DNA of 5,274 nt, from NCBI GenBank assembly GCA_018896355.1, contig JAHIMW010000174.1:1-5274 (forward strand), read 5' to 3'. Within the stretch, counting starts at the first letter, position 1. Each line of letters starts with the position of its first letter. Positions 1 through 5,066 of the stretch are shown piece after piece. Origin of the DNA: Pseudomonadota bacterium. Its GTDB lineage: Bacteria; Desulfobacterota; Syntrophia; Syntrophales; UBA5619. The notes under the pieces were generated by a model, which was not told the origin of the DNA, searched no databases, and was given only the letters and a program-made list of their open reading frames with translations. The position numbers and the translations under genes were made by a program.

Positions 1-648
1 GACCAGGATGATTTCGGCGATCACCGGAATCCTGATGGGTCCCACCCGTTTCATGAATTCATGAAAGGAATCGAGATCAAACACGGGCGTCGTGAGGAAA
101 TAGTCGGCGCCGAACCCGGCCAGCGCCTCCATTTCCTTGAGCTGCATATCCGGCACCTTCCCCCCCCACCGGGAATCGATGCCGGAACCGATGCAAAAAC
201 TGGCCTTGTTGGGCAATTCTTTTCCGGAAATATCCTGCCCTTCCCTGATGTTTTCGACAACGGAAAAAAGTTTCCCCGAATCGACGTGAAAATACATGAT
301 CTCCTGCAGGCTGTCGCCGGTAATGCGGTAGTCTTCGGTAAAGGTGAGGATATTCTCTATGCCCGCCGCCGTCGCCTTGAGCAGATAGTCCTGCAGCTCC
401 ACCCTGTTCCTGTCGCGACAGGCGGTCTGGAGGATGGGATCGAACTTCTGCTCCCTCAAGATCCGGCACGTCCCCATCGTATCGACGACGAGCCCGTCGA
501 TTTTCAAGTCGGGCACCGTCAGGGCATCGACCCTGCCCCGGATGCGCTCCACGTTTTTCACCAGTTCCCCGGCGCCCGTCCCGATCGGCGGCTGTATTTC
601 CGAGGTCACGACAAATTTCTTCTTCTTCAGATTCTCCGCTAAAACCAT
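1..648 (-). CDS. metF: Methylenetetrahydrofolate reductase family protein, N-terminal 216 residues (gene continues past the left edge)
   Basis: The frame opens at the ATG on 648-646 and stays open for 216 codons to base 1, with no stop. Upstream is a Shine-Dalgarno-like GTGAGGGGA (GAGG core at 657-654) 5 bases before the ATG. The protein has the MTHFR TIM-barrel layout. An early strand reads VTSEIQPP, whose E17 matches the catalytic Glu of E. coli MetF (Glu28). The strand NILTFTEDYRITGD puts D106 near the flavin-contacting Asp120. Later come FCIGSGIDSRW (about 150-160) and GADYFLTTPVFDLDSF (180-195). Family members convert 5,10-methylene-H4folate to 5-methyl-H4folate with FAD, in the cytoplasm. 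The usual Gln of the TQP(V/F)FD motif is Thr187 here, so substrate or folate-type specificity may differ. An 8-base G run at 167-160 lies inside the frame. The family call is strong; the exact reaction is inferred. It sits just downstream of the repeat element at 701-849, so it may have its own promoter. Confidence 0.88.
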   Translation of the reverse strand, partial: MVLAENLKKKKFVVTSEIQPPIGTGAGELVKNVERIRGRVDALTVPDLKIDGLVVDTMGTCRILREQKFDPILQTACRDRNRVELQDYLLKATAAGIENILTFTEDYRITGDSLQEIMYFHVDSGKLFSVVENIREGQDISGKELPNKASFCIGSGIDSRWGGKVPDMQLKEMEALAGFGADYFLTTPVFDLDSFHEFMKRVGPIRIPVIAEIILV

Positions 649-676
649 AATCCCCTCACTTTCGATGCTCTCGTAA

Positions 677-693
677 AAGGTTGCAAAAACCTT
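677..693 (-). repeat. Small inverted repeat in the leader of the second metF-like gene
   Basis: AAGGTT (677-682) and AACCTT (688-693) form a 6-bp stem around a 5-base loop, about 30 bases upstream of the start codon at 648. Just beside it, 671-680 (TCGTAAAAGG) resembles the inner part of the terminal repeat of the neighbouring element (CGTAAAAAGG at 710-719), so it could be a decayed piece of a related repeat. It could also be chance; no regulatory role is shown. Confidence 0.25.
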
Positions 694-712
694 GACTGTA
701 TGACGGCTTCGT

Positions 713-738
713 AAAAAGGCCCCCGGCCTTCGCCGGGG
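713..738 (-). terminator. Intrinsic terminator-like hairpin plus T-run inside the repeat element
   Basis: Read on the minus strand, CCCCGGC (738-732), loop GAAG and GCCGGGG (727-721) make a perfect 7-bp GC stem. It is followed by GCC and then TTTTT (717-713). This is the form of a rho-independent terminator, though the T-run is short and set off by three bases. It lies about 110 bases after the stop of the response regulator and 65 bases before the second metF-like start, so it would separate the two transcription units. The T-run belongs to the terminal inverted repeat of the element. Confidence 0.5.
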
Positions 739-772
739 CAGGCTCCGGCAAGGCGCGCGAACCGTGAGGAAT

Positions 773-796
773 GCGGCGTACTTTAGCGTACGCCGC
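773..796. repeat. Internal hairpin of the repeat element
   Basis: GCGGCGTAC at 773-781 and GTACGCCGC at 788-796 are perfect inverted copies around the 6-base loop TTTAGC. The stem extends one pair (T772-A797). There is no T-run on either strand directly after it, so it looks like a structural part of the element rather than a terminator. Confidence 0.7.
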
Positions 797-846
797 AATG
801 ACGAAGGGTGAAGCGCAACGCAGCAGCCGGACTTTTTACGAAGCCG

Positions 847-1419
847 TCACTTTTCAAGCCCCAGCAGTTTTGCGACCTCGCGTTTCAACTGTGGAAGCGG
901 CAAAGGTTTGGAAAAACAGACGTCGGCGCCGGAACTCTTCATCTGCTCGAACGCCTCCGCATTGAGATAGGCGGAAAGCACGATGATCTTGATATCCCTC
1001 TGCGCCGGATTGCTCTTGATCTTCCTGCACACCTCGTATCCGTTGATATCGGGCATCATGATGTCGAGAATAATGAGATCGGGCTTGAAATGGCTGACCT
1101 GGAGGCCCGCTTCGAAGCCATCGGCGGCGGAAATAAGGTCATAGCCGTAATCGTCTTCTTCCAGCGCCTGCACGATCGTCTCCACGATGATCCTGTCGTC
1201 GTCCACCACCAGGATCTTTTTTCTCTCCAGGGTTTTTGCGTCCGCCGGCAGAGGAACACCTTTTTCTCTGAGGAATTTATCGAGGGCCTCTTTTTTGATC
1301 CGGCGGTGGCCGCCTTCAGTTTTCAAGGCCGGAAGACCCTCCTTCTCGATCCAGTCGACGATCGTTTCCGTTGACACGTTGCAGTACTTGCCCGCCTGCG
1401 CTACCGTTAAGATTTCCAT
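847..1419 (-). CDS. Response regulator with N-terminal excisionase/MerR-type helix-turn-helix and C-terminal receiver domain
   Basis: The protein has 190 residues. Residues 1-50 are an excisionase-type (HTH_17/BldC-like) DNA-binding fold: LTVAQAGKYCNVSTETIVDWI, then the wing GLPALKTEGGHRRIKKEAL. Residues 67-188 are a CheY-like receiver with all key residues: acidic pair D73/D74, phospho-acceptor D119 (LIILDIMMPD), switch S149 and K171 followed by Pro. The domain order is the reverse of common OmpR or NarL regulators. It is probably phosphorylated by the kinase encoded 61 bases upstream and should bind DNA. I chose the ATG at 1419 because GAGGA (1431-1427) lies 7 bases before it and the protein then begins right at the HTH; the same frame is open up to an ATG at 1587, but that would run into the kinase gene and adds unconserved-looking, basic residues. 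The TGA stop is formed by the end of the inverted-repeat element, so the native C-terminus may have been altered, although LLGLEK is a normal receiver ending. Confidence 0.92.
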   Translation of the reverse strand: MEILTVAQAGKYCNVSTETIVDWIEKEGLPALKTEGGHRRIKKEALDKFLREKGVPLPADAKTLERKKILVVDDDRIIVETIVQALEEDDYGYDLISAADGFEAGLQVSHFKPDLIILDIMMPDINGYEVCRKIKSNPAQRDIKIIVLSAYLNAEAFEQMKSSGADVCFSKPLPLPQLKREVAKLLGLEK

Positions 1420-1426
1420 CGTTTTA

Positions 1427-1431
1427 TCCTC
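1427..1431 (-). promoter_or_regulatory. Ribosome binding site that fixes the response regulator start
   Basis: GAGGA, within GTGAGGAT on the minus strand, sits 7 bases before the ATG at 1419. It supports this start over the longer in-frame option at 1587. Confidence 0.7.
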
Positions 1432-1480
1432 ACTGAAATAGTTGCCCTTTCCAATCCGCTTTTGTCTCACTTTCCCGGCT

Positions 1481-3409
1481 TTATGCGGGCAAACTGATAA
1501 TAAAGGTGGCGCCTTTTCCGACCTCGCTTTCCACTTTAATTTCCCCGCCGTGATCCTTGATGATGCCGTAACAGACCGACAGGCCAAGTCCTACCCCCTT
1601 TACCTTCTGCTTGGTCGTGAAGAAGGCGTCAAATATCTTGTCCCTGATCTCTTCCGGTATTCCCGCCCCCGTATCCCTGACGATGATCAGGACGTTTCCT
1701 CCGCTGAGCATCGTTCTGACGTTGAGGGTCCCTCCCGACGGCATGCTCTCCTTGCCGTTCTTGATCAAGTTGAGCATCACCTGGCGGATCTGGTTGGTAG
1801 AGGCCATGATCTCCGGAATCTCGCCGCTGAAGGCCGTCGTCACCAGGACATTCGCCTCCCTCATCTGCTTTTCCATCACCAGCAGGATACCTTCGATAAG
1901 CTCGTTGATTTTTACCGGCATCCGCTTTTCTTCTTCCGGCTTGGAAAAGCTCAGCATGCTCTTGAGCATTTCGGAGAGCCTCACCGTCTCCGAAAGCGAC
2001 AGCTCCAGGATCCTCCTTCTTTTGCTCTCGGGCGGCACTTCGGTCTTGAGCAGCTCCAGCGTGTTCATGATGCCGTAGATGGGATTATTCAACTCATGGG
2101 CGATCTGGGAGGTCAGCCTCCCCATCGCCGCCAGTTTCTCCGCCTGGAGGAGGGCTTCCTGCGTCTTGCGCAGCTCCCTCTCGATGCCCAATCTTTCCCG
2201 CAAGTCCTTGAATATCCCGACGCTTACTATCTCGTTTCCCTTTTCGTCATAAACGAAAGAGGCCGAAAGATCGCCTTCGATGAGCTCCCCGTCCTTGCGC
2301 CTGACTAAAAGGGGAAAGGAAGTGAGCTTCCCTACGCCGCCGAAATCGCTGCTTCTGAGCTTAAGCATAGCCTCTCTGGCGACCCCGGGCGGATAGATGC
2401 TGCGGATATTGATCTTTCCCACCACTTCTTCGGCCCTGTAACCCAGCATGTTTTCGGCGCCCTTGTTGAAGATCAGCACCTTGCCTTCCATATCGGCCAC
2501 GATGATGCCGTCCACCGAGCTTTCGATCAGCCGGGTCAGGAACTCATTGGCCTCCCGCAGCTCTTTTTCCATCCTCTTTCTTTCCGAAATATCGATGATG
2601 ATGCCCTCATAGCCGAAGATCTTGTCCTTTTCGTCTCTTTTGACATGGGCGGTCAGGAGCACGGTGATCTTTTCCCTGTTTTTCTTTTTGAACTCCACCT
2701 CCAGGTCTTTCACGAACCCCTGTTTTTCAATGAGCCTCTGAAACGACAGCCTGTCTTCGGGTCTCCAATAGATGTCCTTGGCCATGTCCATCTTCTGGAT
2801 TTCTTGTTTGTTTTCATAACCCAGCATCTCCAAAAGGGCCGGATTGCAATCGACAAAGCGCCCTTTCCTCTCGCTGATGTAAATGCCGTGACGCACCCTT
2901 TCAAAGAGATTGCGGTATTTTTCTTCCGACTCCTTCCGCGCCTTCTCGTATTTTTTTCTTTCCGTGATATCCCTGATATAGGCATAGGTGATGCTTTTCC
3001 CGTCGTCGGTCTTCGCCGGTGCGATGCAGACTTCCGCATGGACAAGGTCCCCGCGCGGCGTTCCGATGGCCATTTCCGTGCAGAATTTCTCTCCCACACC
3101 GCTTCCGCGGGCCACCATGTCCGTCAGGAATTCCTGGTTGCTCTTTCCGATCAGTCGGTAGAATTCGCTGCCGATAATCGTTTCCCTGGAAACGCCGAGG
3201 ATATTGGCGGCCATATGATTGGCAAACTCGATCCGGGAATCTTCAGCGAAGACAATGATGCCGTCGTCTCCCATCTCGACGATTTTCCCAAGGCTTTCGG
3301 CCGCCTCCCGGATATTGTTGGGGGGTTCTTTCCTCGCGTATTCCGCCAGGCGCTCCTCGAGTTCCACGATTCTGTGTTGCAACGCTTCGCGGGTAAGATC
3401 TCTTGTCAT
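1481..3409 (-). CDS. Soluble sensor histidine kinase with three PAS domains
   Basis: The protein has 642 residues and no hydrophobic membrane segment or signal peptide, so it should be a cytoplasmic sensor. A short N-terminal helix (8-30, heptad-like) leads into PAS1 (about 36-150, ending RDITERK), PAS2 (about 161-278, ending IDISERKRM) and PAS3 (about 286-405, ending KDLRERL). A coiled linker and the dimerisation helix follow, with the H-box QIAHELNNP (phospho-acceptor H438). The ATPase domain has an N-box around N547-N551, G1 DTGAGIP (579-585), F-box FDAFFTTK (593-600) and G2 GVGLGLS (605-611), so it looks fully active. The stimulus is unknown; PAS domains can bind haem, flavin or small metabolites, and no cofactor motif can be assigned here. 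AAGGAGG lies 6 bases before the ATG. The gene follows the Hdr gene by 61 bases and precedes its likely partner regulator by 61 bases, which suggests one transcript. Confidence 0.95.
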   Translation of the reverse strand: MTRDLTREALQHRIVELEERLAEYARKEPPNNIREAAESLGKIVEMGDDGIIVFAEDSRIEFANHMAANILGVSRETIIGSEFYRLIGKSNQEFLTDMVARGSGVGEKFCTEMAIGTPRGDLVHAEVCIAPAKTDDGKSITYAYIRDITERKKYEKARKESEEKYRNLFERVRHGIYISERKGRFVDCNPALLEMLGYENKQEIQKMDMAKDIYWRPEDRLSFQRLIEKQGFVKDLEVEFKKKNREKITVLLTAHVKRDEKDKIFGYEGIIIDISERKRMEKELREANEFLTRLIESSVDGIIVADMEGKVLIFNKGAENMLGYRAEEVVGKINIRSIYPPGVAREAMLKLRSSDFGGVGKLTSFPLLVRRKDGELIEGDLSASFVYDEKGNEIVSVGIFKDLRERLGIERELRKTQEALLQAEKLAAMGRLTSQIAHELNNPIYGIMNTLELLKTEVPPESKRRRILELSLSETVRLSEMLKSMLSFSKPEEEKRMPVKINELIEGILLVMEKQMREANVLVTTAFSGEIPEIMASTNQIRQVMLNLIKNGKESMPSGGTLNVRTMLSGGNVLIIVRDTGAGIPEEIRDKIFDAFFTTKQKVKGVGLGLSVCYGIIKDHGGEIKVESEVGKGATFIISLPA

Positions 3410-3415
3410 GGGCCG

Positions 3416-3422
3416 CCTCCTT
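3416..3422 (-). promoter_or_regulatory. Consensus Shine-Dalgarno site of the histidine kinase gene
   Basis: AAGGAGG on the minus strand, 6 bases before the ATG at 3409, is a full-consensus site at ideal spacing. It suggests efficient translation of the kinase and fixes its start. Confidence 0.8.
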
Positions 3423-3470
3423 CAGGAGCGGGAAGATCGCTCCGGGAGAAACACGATTTACGATGGTTAA

Positions 3471-4901
3471 TTAGACCTGTTTCGTTTCTTGTATTCTACC
3501 AACAATTGCCCCTGTGTCAACGATGTGTTTATCAAGCCCCAATTCCGAGGCGTTCAGGCCGAAGGCCAATCCCATCAGTTGGGTGAAATAGACGACCGGC
3601 ATGTTGAAAATCTTCCCCGACTCTTCGCTTATCTGTCCCTGGCGCGCATCGAGGTTTATCTGACACAGGGGACAGGCGACGACAATGGCGCCGGCGCCGA
3701 CATCCCTGGCGTTTTGCAGGATCTTTTCCGCAAGTTTCAGGGCGATCGCGGGCCGGGATATGCTGAGTGATCCGCCGCAGCAACGGGTTTTATAAGACCA
3801 GTCGAGGGGAACTGCGCCCAGCGTTTTTACCAGCCTGTCCATGCCGGCGGGATATTCGTAATCCCGGACGCCGGTGATTTCAGGGGGCCTGGTGATTATG
3901 CAGCCGTAGTAGCAGACCACCTTCATTCCTCTCAGCGGGCGGACGACTTTTCCCTCCACCTTCTTAAAGCCGATTCTCTCTGTGACGGTCTGTAATAGAT
4001 GGTCAACCGTCAAATCCGCCGAGGGGATTTCCCCCATTTCGGCCAGGAGTCTCTCCCGGACGCCCTCTCTCCCGCTTTCCCTCTGCGCCGTCCGCAGCCG
4101 GATGAAACAGGAAGGACAGGGCGTGGTAATATTGCTGAAACCCTCCCTTTCCATCGCCAGCAGATTCCTGAGGGGAAGCGAAACGGAAAGATAGTGATCG
4201 GTGGAGTGGGCGGGGGTGCTCCCGCAGCAGTTCCAGCCTTTGGGTTCCTCAAGCTCAACGCCCAGAGCAAAAAGCGCGGCCCGCGCGGAGCTGTCGTATT
4301 CGCCCGCCGTCCCGTGGAGACTGCAACCGGGGTAATAAGCAGATCCCTCCTTTTTCCCGGAGGTTTTTGCCGGCGCCGTCAGCCTGCCGAAGGAGGGGAG
4401 GAGCTTCAGCTTTCTTTTTCCGATCATCTTCAGCGCGAGCGGCAGGTCCTTCCTGATGAGCTGCCCGTAGTCCAGCGTGCCGGCGGCCATCTGGCGTAGA
4501 TAGACTTCTCCCATGAGCCCCGCCTCATACATCTTTCCGAAGACGCGGATCCCCCTCAAGGCCGCCTGATTGAAAAGGACGGCGGCGGGAAGCGGGGAGG
4601 GCAGTCCTTCCTGCTGGGCCATGATCTTCAGGACATCCATGATCCTGGTGATGTTTATCCCGTGCGGACATCTTACCGCGCAAGTCTCGCACATGGCGCA
4701 CAGCCACAAGGTTCTGGATTTGAGCGCCGTATCCTTCCGGCCCAATTGGAGGGCGCGCAGCAGCTCGTTGGGGAGGAGGTCGAAATGCTCGGCGACAGGG
4801 CAACCGGAGGAGCATTTCCCGCACTGGTAGCAAAGGAAGACGTTCTCTCCGCACTGTCTGTGGATCCGTTGGGCCAGATCGGAACTCAACGTCGTTTGCA
4901 T
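3471..4901 (-). CDS. HdrC-HdrB fusion (HdrD-like) heterodisulfide reductase-type iron-sulfur protein
   Basis: The protein has 476 residues, about the sum of separate HdrC and HdrB chains. The N-terminal part carries two CxxCxxCxxxCP motifs (C24-C27-C30-C34 and C68-C71-C74-C78) for two [4Fe-4S] clusters, as in HdrC. The C-terminal part has two complete CCG domains: C193, C225-C226-G, C262/C265, and C334, C374-C375-G, C410/C413. In HdrB these ligate the non-cubane [4Fe-4S] clusters that do disulfide or thiol redox chemistry. The tail PVVYFTQLMGLAFGLN followed by LGLDKHIV is very typical of HdrB. GGAGG lies 5 bases before the ATG. The protein probably takes electrons from, or gives them to, an HdrA-like flavoprotein not seen here. 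The MTHFR gene upstream suggests coupling to the methylene/methyl-H4folate step. GlpC- or GlcF-type oxidase subunits share the same fold order, but the tail argues for Hdr. The true substrate is unknown; bacteria without coenzyme M use such proteins as electron modules. Confidence 0.92.
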   Translation of the reverse strand: MQTTLSSDLAQRIHRQCGENVFLCYQCGKCSSGCPVAEHFDLLPNELLRALQLGRKDTALKSRTLWLCAMCETCAVRCPHGINITRIMDVLKIMAQQEGLPSPLPAAVLFNQAALRGIRVFGKMYEAGLMGEVYLRQMAAGTLDYGQLIRKDLPLALKMIGKRKLKLLPSFGRLTAPAKTSGKKEGSAYYPGCSLHGTAGEYDSSARAALFALGVELEEPKGWNCCGSTPAHSTDHYLSVSLPLRNLLAMEREGFSNITTPCPSCFIRLRTAQRESGREGVRERLLAEMGEIPSADLTVDHLLQTVTERIGFKKVEGKVVRPLRGMKVVCYYGCIITRPPEITGVRDYEYPAGMDRLVKTLGAVPLDWSYKTRCCGGSLSISRPAIALKLAEKILQNARDVGAGAIVVACPLCQINLDARQGQISEESGKIFNMPVVYFTQLMGLAFGLNASELGLDKHIVDTGAIVGRIQETKQV

Positions 4902-4965
4902 CGGCTCCTCCCCCGCAGATTTGTTTCCGAACGTTTAACGAATATTCCCGCCTTGAGACCTTAGC

Positions 4966-4981
4966 GCAACTTGAAAACCGG
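4966..4981 (-). promoter_or_regulatory. Weak candidate sigma-54-type promoter upstream of the Hdr gene
   Basis: The minus strand shows GG-N10-GC spacing in CCGGTTTTCAAGTTGC, with a good -12 half (TTGC) but a poor -24 half (CGGTTT against TGGCAC). It lies about 65 bases before the ATG at 4901, after the palindrome that may end the upstream transcript. The 155-base gap here is the longest between genes of the block other than the element-filled one, so a promoter is plausible, but this match alone is slight. Confidence 0.15.
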
Positions 4982-5000
4982 ACCCCTTCGAGCACGCTTT

Positions 5001-5066
5001 GGAAAATGAAAATGGGGACAGCGCCCTATTTTCCCCGGAAAAATAAGGCGCTGTCACTAATTTTCC
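5001..5066. repeat. REP-like 66-bp imperfect palindrome at the end of metF
   Basis: The outer arms GGAAAAT (5001-5007) and ATTTTCC (5060-5066) and the inner arms GACAGCGCC (5017-5025) and GGCGCTGTC (5047-5055) are perfect inverted copies. Between them lie TATTTTCC and GGAAAAATA-like arms around a CCGG centre, so the whole unit folds into one long hairpin with few bulges. The form and the GGGGACAGCGCC-type sequence resemble the extragenic palindromes that spread with REP-associated Y1 transposases; that link is from memory, not shown here. On the minus strand it is followed by a loose T-rich stretch (CCCCATTTTCATTTTCC), so it may also act as a weak terminator or RNA-stability hairpin between metF and the Hdr gene. 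Confidence 0.7.

Larger units (their letters stand above)
701..849. mobile_element. MITE-like 149-bp element with perfect 18-bp terminal inverted repeats
   Basis: TGACGGCTTCGTAAAAAG at 701-718 is repeated exactly, inverted, at 832-849. Identity stops at both outer ends, so the borders are sharp. Two further hairpins lie inside, at 721-738 and 773-796, so the element can fold almost throughout. It is too small for a transposase and has no convincing gene, which fits a miniature inverted-repeat element moved in trans. I see no target-site duplication in the flanking bases (GACTGTA on the left, CTTTTCA on the right). The element fills most of the 198-bp gap between the response regulator and the second metF-like gene. 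Its outermost three bases on the right (847-849) are the TGA stop codon of the regulator. The family name and the transposase that moves it are unknown to me. Confidence 0.8.

Noticed and set aside
61..642. Plus-strand open frame of 193 residues
   Set aside because: It is antisense to the MTHFR-like gene, whose minus-strand translation matches the family along its whole length. The plus translation is low-complexity, rich in Arg, Pro and His, and matches nothing I know.
701..849. CRISPR-like or attachment-site interpretation of the inverted repeats
   Set aside because: There is one inverted pair only, with no direct repeats with spacers, no integrase and no tRNA gene nearby.
771..965. Plus-strand open frame starting inside the repeat element
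   Set aside because: It spans the element and the antisense of the receiver domain, with a random-looking composition. The element looks non-coding.
1420..1587. Upstream extension of the response regulator to an ATG at 1587
   Set aside because: It would overlap the kinase gene by more than 100 bases and precede the HTH with unstructured residues. The ATG at 1419 has a good ribosome site.
1442..2308. Plus-strand open frame of 288 residues
   Set aside because: It lies opposite the kinase ATPase and dimerisation domains, whose motifs are intact on the minus strand. It has a shadow-like composition and no recognisable domain.
2645..3586. Plus-strand open frame of 313 residues
   Set aside because: It is antisense to PAS domains 1 and 2 and runs across the intergenic gap into the Hdr gene. 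No family resemblance.
3999..4499. Plus-strand open frame of 166 residues
   Set aside because: It is antisense to the first CCG domain of the Hdr protein. No domain or ribosome site supports it.
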